Assembly: GCA_019914945.1 (NCBI GenBank)
Contig: CM034100.1
Span: 1,253,209 to 1,317,208 of the forward strand
Source: Typha latifolia
Taxonomy: Eukaryota > Streptophyta > Magnoliopsida > Poales > Typhaceae
Direction of reading: 5' to 3'
DNA length: 64,000 nt
The notes below the pieces were generated by a model. That model made no database searches. It had not been told where the DNA came from and was given only the letters and a program-made list of their open reading frames with translations. Numbering within the stretch: the first letter of the stretch is position 1; every line of letters starts with the position of its first letter. Shown here in pieces: positions 1 through 12,255 of this stretch. Made by a program: the position numbers and the translations under genes.

Positions 1-1845
1 TACAAATTTCATCAAAATTATATTTTATATTATGCAACTAATTAATTACTAATTTATCCTATATCTCATCAATACTCAGTATGAAATCAAAGAGTATTTA
101 TCATAATTAATATATATATATATATATATTTTCACTTTATATTATATAATAAGTAATTATTACACTTTTTTATTTAAGAATACTAATAAATATAGAAATA
201 ATTATTCATTGAATAAATCTCTCAAATAAGTAAGCATGATATGTTTGGAATCCAATAGCCTCTTTTACTTCTAGAATAAGCTTTTTTTATTATGATATAA
301 TAATTAAATAACTTATTTTATTTTAATACAACAATTCATCATTCTCTCTTATTTTATTTTATAATTTTTTAAAAATATTTTAATAATTACTCATAATTAC
401 TATTTTGCAATTAGATTATATAACACATAATTATATATCACTATAGACTATCTCTCATCTCCAAAAGCAATTATGTTATATAAAAAATATATATTGGCAG
501 TGCAACGCACTACTATACACATAAGTCCACATAATAAATGCATAATTTTAAGCTATTATGCACTGTAGGATTATATGTCCGCACTACCATGTATTACTAC
601 ACACACTACATGATTATAAGTCTACAATATCATGTACTACCAGGTTATAGGTATTAAAAAAAATATAAGGGAGCAATATGAGGGGGGTAAATGTAAACTT
701 ATTGTGTCCGTGCTGAGAAACTTTACGGAGAAGTCTTGAGATATTTATTTTAGCAAATATATAAAACATTTTAAATTTACAAATATTATAAGAAAATATA
801 ATAATTTTAGATAAATATATATTACTTTTATTAGTTTACATCCAATCAAGACATTTTCGTCATTTACTATAAAACATCATTAATTCTCAATACAAATTTA
901 TTATTATTTATTATTTTAATATTAATTCTATATCACATTAAGTATAATTATTACTCATTATACTAACATTAAACTAAATATCAATATAGCTCATATCGAT
1001 ATTAAATATTAAAAGTTAAAATATTTTAAAGGCCATTTTCTAGTCTTACAAATTAGAATAATTCAACAAGCCTTATTCCAAGGGTGAAAAGTGAATAAGG
1101 TGAACAATTGAATAAGGCAGCGTTGGAAGCAACAAATTCGAATAAAATCAAATGCCAGTATCACCCCTTACATGGGTGACATATTGTCTCTGTTTAAAAA
1201 AGCGAGAGTGCAAACAGGTTCAACAATCGGTGACTAGTAGCGCCAAAAGAAGCAAATGCCAATCAACATATCCACAGGTGCATAGATTGCTTAGAGCAAA
1301 GTTACACGATCCTCATTTTACTCACTCTGTTTCAGATTTCAGAATACATCTCTCTAGCATTTTACCACTTTTCCCCCATCACCACCAATTCTGCTGAGAC
1401 ACCAAATTGATACACAGAATAATAAACCTAATCCAGAGGTGAATTACGACTCCAGATCCATCCGACAGCCAGTTCCACCTCTCCCAACTCCATGTTCCCT
1501 GAAACATCAGCAATTAAGATTTATTCTAGCACGAATATGGGAGGTAAGCAAAGCAGAATCGAATGGACAGATGTATGACCTGCTTACTTGATTAGATACT
1601 GGGAAACATGTCTACCTAGATTAAAAGGGCAAACAAACTGACAGTTAATCATCCAAAAAATCCCACAAGGACTGGAATTAAACTAAAGCAGTTTAAGAAG
1701 ATGCTGAACTTTATAAAGCTCACGCTCAAAGTGAAACATCTTAAAGACACCATTACCATACATGGTTCAATAAGGAAAAACTCCAGTGGCTTTTAAGCCA
1801 GGTGACTCTTTTCAGGAGATCAACTTACAGTATCACCTATGGATT
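1..1845. other. AT-rich intergenic DNA and NUP50 3' flank
   Basis: No convincing gene. Roughly the first 1.1 kb is very AT-rich, with a short (TA)n run at 110-129 and no coding-like ORF. From about 1150 the base composition becomes more even. The last few hundred bases are probably the 3'UTR of the NUP50-like gene, which is read leftward; a possible AATAAA signal on the minus strand lies at 1520-1525. The AT-rich part may be old transposon debris, but I see no clear terminal repeats. Confidence 0.5.
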
Positions 1846-3198
1846 TTAATCATCAGAAGCCTTGGGAGAATTCTCAGGTGTCTTAAGCACAGGAGACTTT
1901 TCCCCCTTGTGTGCTGCTACAGCTGCACCAAACTCCTCTCTTATGCTGCTGTCCTTAAACTTCAAAGCGAATGTAGTAAGTCCATCCTTTCCTTCTGCAG
2001 CACTGTTCACACAAGCAAAAGTGACACCCTTCTTGTCCATATCCTTTAGCGACATGTCTGGGTAGAGGCTCGCATTTAGTATAAGCCTATAGTTACCCTT
2101 AGTCCTCATAATAAGCCTTGCCTTTTCAGCACCTGATGTGGAGACATTCATTTTAAGCTCACCCTTTCCCCTTTCCTTCCACCCTCCATCTAAGTACTCG
2201 TAGAGTATAGCATCGGCCGTAAATACTGCCTTTTCATTCTCTTCACCAGTTTCAACAGGCACCTCCTGCATAGAAATGACACCACTCTTCGATGCCTCCG
2301 ATTTAATACCAAGAATTGATGAGGCAGAACTCCCATTGTTTGTACTCCCTAACCCAAAAGAAGGATATGAGGAATTATCATTCTTGAGACCGAAAAGTGT
2401 CCCAGAACTTGCAAAGTTGGACCCATCACTTGCAACTGATCCAAAGGAAAATGAAGATGTTGAAAATCCAGTTCCTGCAATTCCTGTGAAGGCATTTTGG
2501 CTACTTGACAGCTGCTGAAAAGAGCTCAGAGGTGCAGCCGGCAGAGTTTTTTCTTTGTGATCAGTGTCCTTTTCATCTTCAGTCTCTTCTCTATCTTTTG
2601 CCTCAGAATCACCTTCAGCTGCCTTACTGGTGTCTTCTTTACTATCCTCACATGTTTCTTCTCTAGCTTCGTTAACAGTTTCTTTTTCACCATTTTCTAC
2701 TTTTTCACTAGCTTCCGGTTCACTTGGCTTCGCTATTGCATTACTATCATCACTCTTAGAAGCCGACTCATTAGTCTTTTCCTCTGAATTCTTGATACCC
2801 TCTTCCTTTCCCTCAGCCTCATTCAACAAAGCATCACCTTCAGTTTGATTTCCCTCATTAGTTTTTTCACTTTCTACAGTACTATTATTTTGTTCATCTG
2901 GAGCAATTCCATCACCACCAGACTGAAGGTGATCAGCAGGACTACTTGTATTGGCATTTTTGTCACTGGATGGCACCAATCGTATGCCAGCAAATGGGTT
3001 AGAAGAAGGAGCTGACGGCGGCTGATTTCGTCGAACCTTCACTATTCTTCTAGTTGCCATCACTTCCTCACTAGCTTTTTGAAATGTTCCCATTTCTGGT
3101 TCAGGAGCATCATCGTCAAGTTCAGGACTGTCTTTGGAGATTTGTCTCCCAGCGACCCTCTTCTTAGACGCAGGAAGGGCATTTTCCTCATCTCCCAT
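1846..3198 (-). CDS. NUP50: NUP50-like nuclear pore protein with C-terminal RanBD1
   Basis: A single coding exon of 450 residues. The N-terminus (residues 8-60) carries basic clusters such as KKRVAGRQ and matches the NUP50/Nup2 family start, which in animals binds importin-alpha. Residues 100-220 are a long acidic, Lys/Glu-rich linker. A few FG dipeptides (about 252, 269, 281) follow. Residues 321-435 form a Ran-binding domain with the hallmark WKERGKGELK at 340-349. The role known for the family is at the nuclear-pore basket, helping importin-alpha/beta release cargo and recycle with RanGTP. The start is the ATG at 3198; the open frame runs four codons further upstream but only to a TTG, and the splice acceptor of a leader intron lies 22 bases upstream of the ATG. 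Identity to the family is strong; importin binding is inferred. Confidence 0.9.
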   Translation of the reverse strand: MGDEENALPASKKRVAGRQISKDSPELDDDAPEPEMGTFQKASEEVMATRRIVKVRRNQPPSAPSSNPFAGIRLVPSSDKNANTSSPADHLQSGGDGIAPDEQNNSTVESEKTNEGNQTEGDALLNEAEGKEEGIKNSEEKTNESASKSDDSNAIAKPSEPEASEKVENGEKETVNEAREETCEDSKEDTSKAAEGDSEAKDREETEDEKDTDHKEKTLPAAPLSSFQQLSSSQNAFTGIAGTGFSTSSFSFGSVASDGSNFASSGTLFGLKNDNSSYPSFGLGSTNNGSSASSILGIKSEASKSGVISMQEVPVETGEENEKAVFTADAILYEYLDGGWKERGKGELKMNVSTSGAEKARLIMRTKGNYRLILNASLYPDMSLKDMDKKGVTFACVNSAAEGKDGLTTFALKFKDSSIREEFGAAVAAHKGEKSPVLKTPENSPKASDD

Positions 3199-3220
3199 TT
3201 GGATATACAATTATCAAAAC

Positions 3221-5023
3221 CTGTATAGTCAACAGACATAGAGATTGATAAGGTGATAACTGCAAGGGAGTGAGGGGCATGCTTCTCTGATTGAAGAATT
3301 CTTATTACTCATTTTTGAAATTTCCGAAGATGAACAAGACCATAAATTAATCCAGTTATGAAGCAAAAGTGTATTTTCTCATTCGTCTAGTCAATCATTT
3401 GATCACATTAGTATATCTTCCTTATTGGAGAAATGAGACAACAATTAATAGAATTGAATAGTCTAACAGAAGCAAGTATAGAAATTAATTGACAATGACA
3501 TTTTTATGTAACAAACAAATATAAAATGCATGTTTATGCAGCACACACATAAGTGGCACGAAGATGCTCTATAAAAAATGTGAATAGCGAAAGAATAGAT
3601 TGGCACATGTGTGGATGCTTATCAATTGGACTCAGTTCAGCAACAACATAAAATTGTCAGTGATTGGATTATAACCATCATAAAATGGGCAGCATACTTT
3701 TTCTACATTGCTACAAAAATAATTTACATGTACACTATGTTGGTCATACAAATTAACCTCATATCCATGTAACAATTGATGGGCCAAAAGCAGGTGAAAT
3801 AACTCTAAAGTCTTAACACCTAAAAGTAAGCAAAGGCAACTCAACTTAAAAGGCACCAAATCAAGCTAATTAATCGTGTATCCAAGAGTTAATAAGCACT
3901 TTGTAAGTTCCAATTATACCAAAGGTTTAAAGAGGAAAGAAAATAGTTCGTGCCTTCCTCATGAAAGAACTACATAATACGAATGGAATAGGAAGGGAAC
4001 TCAACAGAGCAGTGCTACTGTAGAAATATCTAAACATAGCAAACTGAGACAAGATGCAAATATACACACGTGTTCATACATACATGCTTTACTACTTACA
4101 CATACAAACACATAGGAACACACAGAGACAGAAAAAAGCTGGATGAAGTTTGAGAGGGAGATCAATTAGAAATAAAAACAGATATAGCTGTGATGCAAGC
4201 TAGTACAAAAGATGTATGCACTATTTGGATATGTATCCATCAAAAATCACACTGACAGAAGCAATTCATCTGAAACATAAATTTTCTACAGAGGACCAAT
4301 CGATGCAGTCATGCAGAATGTACAGAAACATCATTGCATATTAACAAAAAAACACCCAAAAAGAGCACGCTGAGAATGAAACAGAAGGACTGAAAAGTCA
4401 CAGCTACAAGGAAAATTAGAGACTAATTTAGTCTGCAACGACAAAGATCAATAGAAGCTTGAAAGTTGAAACTGCTAACTGATGTGTCAACTAATGCTGC
4501 CCAGTTTACGTTAGCACTTGTACAAATTTTAGAGAAAGAAGGCAAGTGATTCATTCTGCTTCTTTACAAAGATTTAGGGCTCCTGCCTTGACAATATGAA
4601 ATGAGCTAGCCAATCTTAGAAGGGCAAACTAATAGTATGTGACAGCTATTACAACTACATCCACCTTCTAAAACGTAAGAGATTGATAAGAAGAACAAAG
4701 TTTTCTCACATATATAACTGTGACAAAAAAAATTATTTCTTGACGCTAAGAACCATTCAGAGTCATTCACCATGCACGATTTACATGAGAACCGCAAACA
4801 TAGAAAAGATTAGATCAAATCTGCTAGCAAGCCTCCTCGTTCCTTAGAATACAGATAACAAACCAACCTTAAATGCATAAAAGAATGACGAAATTAGTGG
4901 TAAAATAAGCATAAAAAAAGCATGTTAAGATTTATGCCGAAAGATATAGGACTAAGAGCAAAAAAAATCCACCAAGAAACAACCAAAGAAGAGATCAGAA
5001 GTGACTCTCCTATGCAGATCTAC
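3221..5023 (-). other. 5'UTR intron of the NUP50-like gene
   Basis: On the minus strand a good donor (AAG|GTAGATC) lies at 5023 and an acceptor (TATACAG|GTTTTG) at 3221, just 22 bases before the NUP50 ATG. This leaves a noncoding first exon from 5024 to about 5100 and a leader intron of about 1.8 kb with no coding-like ORF inside. Long leader introns near the start are common in constitutively expressed plant genes and can raise expression. Confidence 0.75.
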
Positions 5024-5062
5024 CTTCCGAGTCGCTCCGAGCAGCGAAATGGAGGATGGAAG

Positions 5063-5298
5063 AAACCCTAGGAGAGAGCTCAGAGCTCGCCGCACGCCTT
5101 GATGGACACTTGAGGGAAGGGACGAAGGCTATTAAATTAAGGCCCAGTGAGCTAATGGGCATTACATGAGCTCGCGTTAATGGTAAGCTTTATTGGATAA
5201 GGCTGCAAAAATGACTCCCGGATGCGGATGCGGAGCGGAGCGGATCGTGGTTAAAAAGTCTGGATCTTATCGGGTTCGGGTCCGTTCTATCATGGGCC
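5063..5298. promoter_or_regulatory. Telo-box and Site II motifs between NUP50 and chlorophyll synthase
   Basis: A telo-box AAACCCTAG sits at 5063-5071 in the noncoding first exon of the NUP50-like gene. Just upstream of that gene are Site II-type motifs: GGCCCA at 5141-5146 (TGGGCC on the minus strand) and TGGGCC at 5293-5298. In plants this pair of motifs marks growth- and division-linked promoters recognised by TCP factors and telo-box binders. The role here is inferred from motif and position. Confidence 0.45.
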
Positions 5299-5990
5299 GC
5301 TGCCTCATGACCCATGAGCTTTGGGCATTTTGCATGGGATTAATCGAGACTCAGCTACTGGATGGAATTTATCATTCTGGTTCAGTTTTAATTTTCATAA
5401 GAAATGGCAAGCTTGTTAAAAGATGTGACAAGCTTAGATACGATAAGATTATTACAATACGAATTATTCCTTTTTTTTTTAATCTCTTCTCTATTTGGAA
5501 GTAGATAATTAAGCCTCTCCAAATGAAACAGCCTATTAGGCCAATTTTGTCTAACTAAAATTATGGCCGTTGGAATTTTCGTCATTACTAGTAACTAACT
5601 ACTAATATTTAAAGCTAATATCATGATTCCTGAACAAACTATCTAAGCTTCTTCATGAACCAAAGCTTTACATGTAACTAGGCTTTTCTATTTCAAAAAT
5701 TGTACAAGTTGAAGTAATTAAGATGTCCTCCTGCCTCTGCGAATCTGTGATTTAGATAATAAATACATTTCCAACACAGAGATTAACATAACCCACGACA
5801 CAACCTAAAACTAATACATTTCCCCTTGAGATACGAAATGGACGGTCGAGATTGAAATCCAGAACAGACTAGCGGCGGTGAATAGCGCGGCACGCATTTA
5901 AATACTCGGCACACCGGAACTCGATCAAGGTTACCCCCACCTTCTTCCTCCTTCCCCTCCTCGCAGTTATCGCTCCACTCTATAGCTCTC
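5101..5990. other. Intergenic, divergent promoter region
   Basis: About 0.9 kb separates two genes transcribed away from each other, NUP50-like (left) and chlorophyll synthase (right), so it should hold both promoters. Short ORFs here have no recognisable product. Apart from the Site II motifs near its left end I see no clear element; a TATA-like TTTAAATA occurs near 5897, about 90 bases before the chlorophyll synthase ATG. Confidence 0.5.
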
Positions 5991-8900
5991 ATGGCGTCTT
6001 CTACTCTCTACGGCGCTTCCTCCATCGCCGCGGCGAGTCGGAACCCGTTTCGATTCCGCTCGCCGGCGGTTAGGTCACCGTCACCTCGTCGTCTCACCAG
6101 TACGAATTCGTTATGTCTCCATCTCTGTCTTTTTCTATTTCTCTCTTCCTCCGTTCTGATCCATCTTTTCGTTTTCCTCGAATTGAAAGGGAGGACATCA
6201 ATGATTACGGCGATAGAGAATGACGCCACTGAAGGTTGGTTTCGGCCTTTTTGTTTACGATTTCAGATGAAGTTGGAAAGAAGCTTCGTGTCTTGATAGG
6301 TTGTTAGGGTTTCTTTGTTTCTTGATATGGAGATTGATGTAGTGATCTGTTCTCGTTTAGTTAGACCTGCAGCTCCGGAGAAGGCGCCGGCCAGCAATGG
6401 AGGTTCGAGCTTCAATCAGCTCCTCGGGATAAAGGGAGCGGCACGAGAGACGGTGAGATTTTAGATCTCATTTAGTCTCTTGCTTTCTTTAAGTTATGTT
6501 TCGGGACTTGCGATGCTGGTAAAATCTTAAAGTTAGAACTAAAGCATGAAGTAATTATTTCAAAAGGTTCTCCGGGCAGCATATTGTCGACAGTCTTCAT
6601 GTGAATTTGTTAAGCTAGCAAATCTTATAATTGTCTCTTTTATGAATCGCCTTTGCAACTCCAGCGGGTGTACCAACTGATGTCATGAATTTTGGAATAG
6701 TGGACCAAACTTTACCAATATGTAATGATTATCTTGGGCCGTCAGAAGTTTGTACTTTTGCATTACTTGCATACATATTTCAGGCTCATAAAGGAAGGAA
6801 ACTTAATCTCTTTGCTGATTGTGATTAATTGCACACAGGATATATGGAAGGTCAGGCTTCAACTTACCAAACCCGTCACTTGGCCTCCATTGGTATGGGG
6901 AGTGGTTTGTGGAGCTGCTGCTTCTGGTAATAATTGCAGCCACTTCTTTTGTTTGATTTCGTATATCAGTAAAAATAAGAGTTGACAGTTCTAATATCTC
7001 TTCTTGAAATATGATGAATTAAGGAGTGGAATTTAGTGAACTAAACAGGCATCCTAAGCTGAGTCAATAGTTTCCAGAAGAGTAGCATCCACAAAAGATC
7101 GATTGTCTGATCTATATTGATTTACTAGTCCCTTGTCCTTGGGCCCTTAGCTCCTTGGGTCTAATGAAATTTGGCTTTCAAATCAATGTATGTTGGATCT
7201 CAAATTGGTGTGTTGAGCAGCATAACAGTAGCAGACAGCCCAGAACAGCTGACCTGAAATCTGGATTTTTATCCAAAATTGCTTCTTTAGGTTCCAGAAT
7301 CAGAATAAGGATTATTTGAGCTTGGATTTTACATATAGTTAGACCTATGGTTAGACCTTATCTGTTCTGCATTACTTGCTAAACATCAATGTTTGCACCA
7401 AGATATCAGTTAACATTTAATAGGCTGATTACCAAAGATGAGTAGTTCCCAGTTGGCAATGTAGAGTGCCACACATATGGATAACCTATGTTGTGAGAAA
7501 GTTCTCCAATGCTACTTATATGGTAGAAACTTAAGACCAATTCATGATATGTCTTCAACATAAATTATTGTTTTTCAGGAAATTTTCATTGGAATGTTGA
7601 AGACGTGGCAAAATCTATTGTTTGCATGATAATGTCTGGACCGTTTCTAGCAGGCTATACACAGGTTCACTTGCTTAATTGCTATAATGCATTTCTTATA
7701 AGTTGGCTGTTAGCCAGAGAAGTATTAGAGACAAAAAGCATACATCTATCTTCCTTGAGTTCTTATTCTTATTTTGCTTGTAGACAATTAATGATTGGTA
7801 TGACCGAGATATTGACGCAATTAATGAGCCTTATCGTCCTATTCCTTCAGGAGCAATATCTGAGAATGAGGTATGTGAATTGCTGTTGTTTATGGAGACT
7901 GCTTATTGAATTGAATCCATCTATTCTTGGAGTTAAATTTGTTTCTTGTTAAATATGTGTTCAGTTGTTATTTGTTAATCATTCTTTGCTGCAACCTGGT
8001 TTCTTCTAATAGGATGTGATTATCAACTGAGAAGAATAGCGTTAACTTTCAAATTGATTCTCCAAGAATAGTTTGTTAGTTGTCTGACTTTGGTTGCCAA
8101 TATCAAATATTGTAGTTTGTCTCCAACTGTAAATACTCTGTTGCTAGTTCTCTGTTAAGAGTAGACAATCATCAATTACATTTCTTCAGAAATTATTAAC
8201 TTCTTATCTTTCCTTGCGTTAGATCTGACATTATCTATCTTTCTTAGTACCTATATTATTGTATCATTCAGACGTGGTAATCAAATCTTTTACTTCCACA
8301 ATAAGAATTGCTGAGTAACTCGCATCTTATGTAGTAGCTCAAGAACATCACTTGTTTTGAATTTGTTGGTAGCTAATGGACGATTATGAACAAACCTTTA
8401 TCCTTTCTGATGGAGCTGTTTTTCAGGTAATAACTCAAATATGGTTGTTGCTGTTAGGAGGCCTTGGATTGGGAGCTTTATTAGATGTTTGGGTAAATTT
8501 TTCTGAGATATGTTTTTAAACTTTAACATCCTAATTAATCAAAACACCTTGATAGATGTTACCTTACTGCTTTTTTTCATCTCAGGCGGGACATAAGTTT
8601 CCTACTGTTTTTTATCTAGCTTTGGGTGGATCCTTTGTTTCCTACATATATTCAGCTCCACCACTAAAGGTTCCTGCACTTCCTTCGTGGATATTTTATG
8701 TTGGCTGACGTCTTTCTTTATTGACAATTTTCATATCTTGCAGCTCAAGCAGAATGGATGGATTGGAAATTTTGCTCTAGGGGCAAGCTACATCAGTTTG
8801 CCATGGTATGACATATTCGTTCGCAGATTTGTTCTGCTCTATTGACCTGCCTCTATGGTTATATGCCCGTATGCACTCTTGTTGAATCTGTTACCACATG

Positions 8901-10084
8901 AATGACAGGTTGGCTGGCCAAGCTTTATTTGGAACTCTTACCCCAGATATCATTATCCTCACACTTTTGTACAGTATAGCTGGGGTACCTTCTCTTCGAG
9001 CAGGTCTTCTTATTGCTCTTGATAATTATTCGTAGTAAATTACTCTTATTACTGTTTAGCTAGGGGTTGGCATTGTAAACGATTTTAAAAGCATCGAAGG
9101 AGACAAGGCTTTGGGATTGCAGGTATTTTCTCCTTTCCTTCTATATGTACCTTTATAACATATTGTTTCTAAACAGTTTAGTTAACATAGATGCACCATT
9201 GTTAACTATTTCAGTGTTTATTATCCTATTACTTGCAGTCGATTCCTGTTGCTTTTGGTATGGATACTGCCAAATGGATATGTGTTGGAGCAATTGACAT
9301 TACTCAGATATCTGTTGCAAGTACGAAGCACCTTCTTACCCTCTATATCCTGTGTGCTTTGGTTTTGGCATGTTAGAGTCTCATCATCTTAAGGTCGGGA
9401 TTCTTTTTGGTGGAGACTATCACCTAGAATATTCAAAACTAGATTAGTTTTATTGACATTTATAATCTCTATATAAGTTCATTTGTTTCACTTCCAGCAC
9501 AACCATATCTTTTAAATCTTACAAGTGATGCCACATTGCAGCATCTCTAACGAAGCCAATTATGCAAATTGGAAGCTGTAATAAACGAATTGTTTGGAAC
9601 TCGTGCATGTTTGTTATTTATGAGTACTATTTGCCTCCCCAGATTTCTTACTACTGTGTACTCGTTTGATATTTCAGGTTACCTGCTAGGTACCGGTAAA
9701 CCATTTCATGCACTAGCCCTGCTCGGACTGCTAATTCCGCAGGTCTTTTTTCAGGTCTGCTGTGCAAATCACTAGCTATCCACTAACAATTGTCTTCCAT
9801 GATGCATTTTCCAGAGGATATTTTCTTATCTTAATAGTAATCTAGCTCATCCTTGGCATAATTTTCTTACACGAAGTTCTTTTGCAGATCCAATATTTCT
9901 TGAAGGATCCTGTTAAGTACGATGTCAGATATCAGGTATACACGCAATTCCATTCACTTGGAAATATTAGAACCTGCAAACCGTAACAAGTATTTCCTTC
10001 TCTCCTTGTGTTCAGGCAAGTGCTCAGCCCTTCCTGGTCTTGGGTCTCCTAGTAACAGCCTTGGCGACCAATCACTGCTCATAG
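5991..10084 (+). CDS. CHLG: Chlorophyll synthase, chloroplastic (UbiA prenyltransferase)
   Basis: Esterifies chlorophyllide with phytyl or geranylgeranyl diphosphate, the last step of chlorophyll synthesis, in the thylakoid membrane. Exons: 5991-6099, 6190-6234, 6361-6452, 6839-6926, 7579-7664, 7784-7870, 8427-8492, 8586-8669, 8744-8805, 8909-8984, 9060-9122, 9239-9320, 9678-9754, 9888-9935 and 10016-10084, giving 377 residues, close to the usual length of about 380. The first 50 or so residues are Ser/Arg/Ala-rich, as in a plastid transit peptide. The first prenyl-diphosphate/Mg site is NDWYDRDID (143-151), followed by AINEPYRPIPSG; the second Asp-rich site is NDFKSIEGD (272-280). Hydrophobic segments through the rest fit a multi-spanning UbiA protein. 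All junctions are GT-AG and keep frame. The protein ends ATNHCS. Confidence 0.96.
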
Positions 10085-10642
10085 CACCGTTTCGTTTCGA
10101 TGATCCATATGAAGATGCATCCCATGTAATTTAGCTTCCCGAGCTAATGGTGTAAGTTTCATCTATTCCACTGATCTCCAAATAATTTTGTAATGTAATG
10201 CTTATTATCTTGAACAAGCCGAAGTACATACCACAATAAATCATATCTTTTTATAAGACACAACACATACACATATCAAAACTACAAAGAAGCCAAAAAG
10301 AGAACCCACTGCAACAACTACAAACAGTCACATTCACCAGAAACACCCTAACTGTCTGTTATATTATTATTCGCTGCTACATAGAAAACCAAACGAGCTT
10401 CCACACTCAAGACTTTTTAGTCCTAAACTTGGGACTCATCAATCTCGATCCCCTCACGTGCCGCACTCTCTCCTCCGGACTCCTCTTTGGTGCTCAGCCC
10501 ACCCTTAAGCCCCATCTCCTCATATCCTTCCGTCCCAATTTGCTCCTTCCTTGCCTGCCCTCCACGGCTACGTCCTACCAATACATATTACAAGTAAACA
10601 TACATACATATATATATGTAAAAGAAATTATAACTATAACTA

Positions 10643-10687
<45 letters not shown>

Positions 10688-12255
10688 TTTACACACAACC
10701 TTCGGCCAAGTGTTCTTGGGCCTCAAGGCTCTTTCCCCCTGTTCCCCCAGGGACCACAGTCTCTCCCTCCTTGGCCCTACGGTCCAGCTCAGCCCTCTCT
10801 TGTTCTGTGGACATCTCTTCACCTCTTCTACTATCTTCTAGTAATAGAAGCAATCTTTTACCGTCCGCTCATCAGTGTTGTCCACGGGGTTGGTTGCTTC
10901 TAAAGAGCAAGAGCGGTGAAATTTAAAGTTCGGAGGAGAAGAATATGGAGACACGTAGGAAGAAACGTGGCGTAATTACATGGTACGAGTCTGAGTCGCA
11001 TGCCACGCTTGAGAACAGTACTTATTCGTGTCGGCCGTCAAAGTAGATAAGAACAAATCTTATTTTACGTTGGTCGTATACTAGAGGCGTGTCCACTTTG
11101 GCCAGCATTTATTAGAATGTCGCCTAGTCTGTTTTTAGCGACTGAGCGGAGTGGAAAGGTCAGATAGTGCAGCACATACACCTCTTAATATAATATTAAT
11201 TGAAATAGAATTATCTCGACCTAAAAGGTGAGAAAACCAACTAGGATGCGTAGCAGTGTAGGACAATAAAGAATTCGGTTTATATCACTCCATCTCGTAC
11301 ACTTTTAGCTCTTAACATATATGACTGGATTACTTAAATAATTCTACTTCCACTAAATGAATGTGTATTCCGAGAGAGTTTAGGATAATTTAATGATATA
11401 AAATAAAAGTTTACGAGCATAAAATGATTTTTGTTCGAACCGATAATAATTCTTAGATTCTAAATATAAATATTATTGATTAACTGACTAAAAAAATATA
11501 AAAAAGACATAGTAATACAAGATTATGTTCAAACGAGATAAACTAAATTAAAACGAAGAATTAACACTCTTTACTATTACCTCACATCAATACTTCTAAC
11601 GGTTTAATCAAATAATAGAGTTATTCAGTCAGAAGAGCAACAAGGTCAAGTCTGCTCCATTTTAGCCTCTCTTTTTTAAGATTCCTCAACTAGTTCCGCG
11701 GATCCTCATGCATGCAAATAGCATGAGATGAGATGATGCTGTCTTCCAGAAGGCACAAACTCGTAGTCGCAAGTGTGATGCGACGCAATAAAGAATAGAA
11801 GAATGACGATTACTTAGAAGGCTAACGTAACGGTACTCGCTCTTGCTTCTTCCCACCTCCAACGGCTACTTTTCTTATCCGGCACGTGACACCCCCTAAC
11901 GTTCTTCTTCTCTTCTGGTAATGTTTTCTTACTCTCACAGCTGTCAACTGCAAGGCGTGTTGCTGTTCCTGTTTGCTGTTCGCATGTGAACAGCTGTTGC
12001 CCGTTCACGCTCGGAAGAAGCACGCTTCCCTCGCACTACACCGTTTCAAAGTTTGACTCATCCTAAGGAGGCGTTAAGTTGTTCCTCCTCCTCTAATTTA
12101 TACATCTTAAAAAGTGATTTTAATACTTATGGATGATTAGAAACTCGTATATGATAAGTTACATAATCTTGAACTTCAGGAACATTTGAACGCCCGACAC
12201 CCCCCACTATAAATTTAGGCGTTGAAGGATCTAAATAATAACGGAAGAGTATTCA
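10085..12255. other. Intergenic, 2.2 kb, with AT microsatellite
   Basis: No supported gene. The left end is the chlorophyll synthase 3'UTR. ORFs at 10429-10926 depend on translating a TA microsatellite and are not credible. The right part is the PP2C promoter: a TATA box (TATAAAT) at 12208-12214, about 42 bases before the PP2C ATG, a CACGTG core near 11883, and TTGAC W-box cores near 12050. I see no terminal repeats of a mobile element. Confidence 0.5.
10629..10682. repeat. (CTATAA)n followed by (TA)n microsatellite
   Basis: About three CTATAA hexamers run directly into a pure TA tract of roughly 40 bases. It is a compound microsatellite in the intergenic region and probably length-variable. 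Six-frame translation gives YIYIYI peptides, which are artefacts. Confidence 0.9.

Noticed and set aside
10429..10926. 165-residue ORF with YIYIYI run
   Set aside because: Produced by translation of the TA microsatellite; flanks show no domain.
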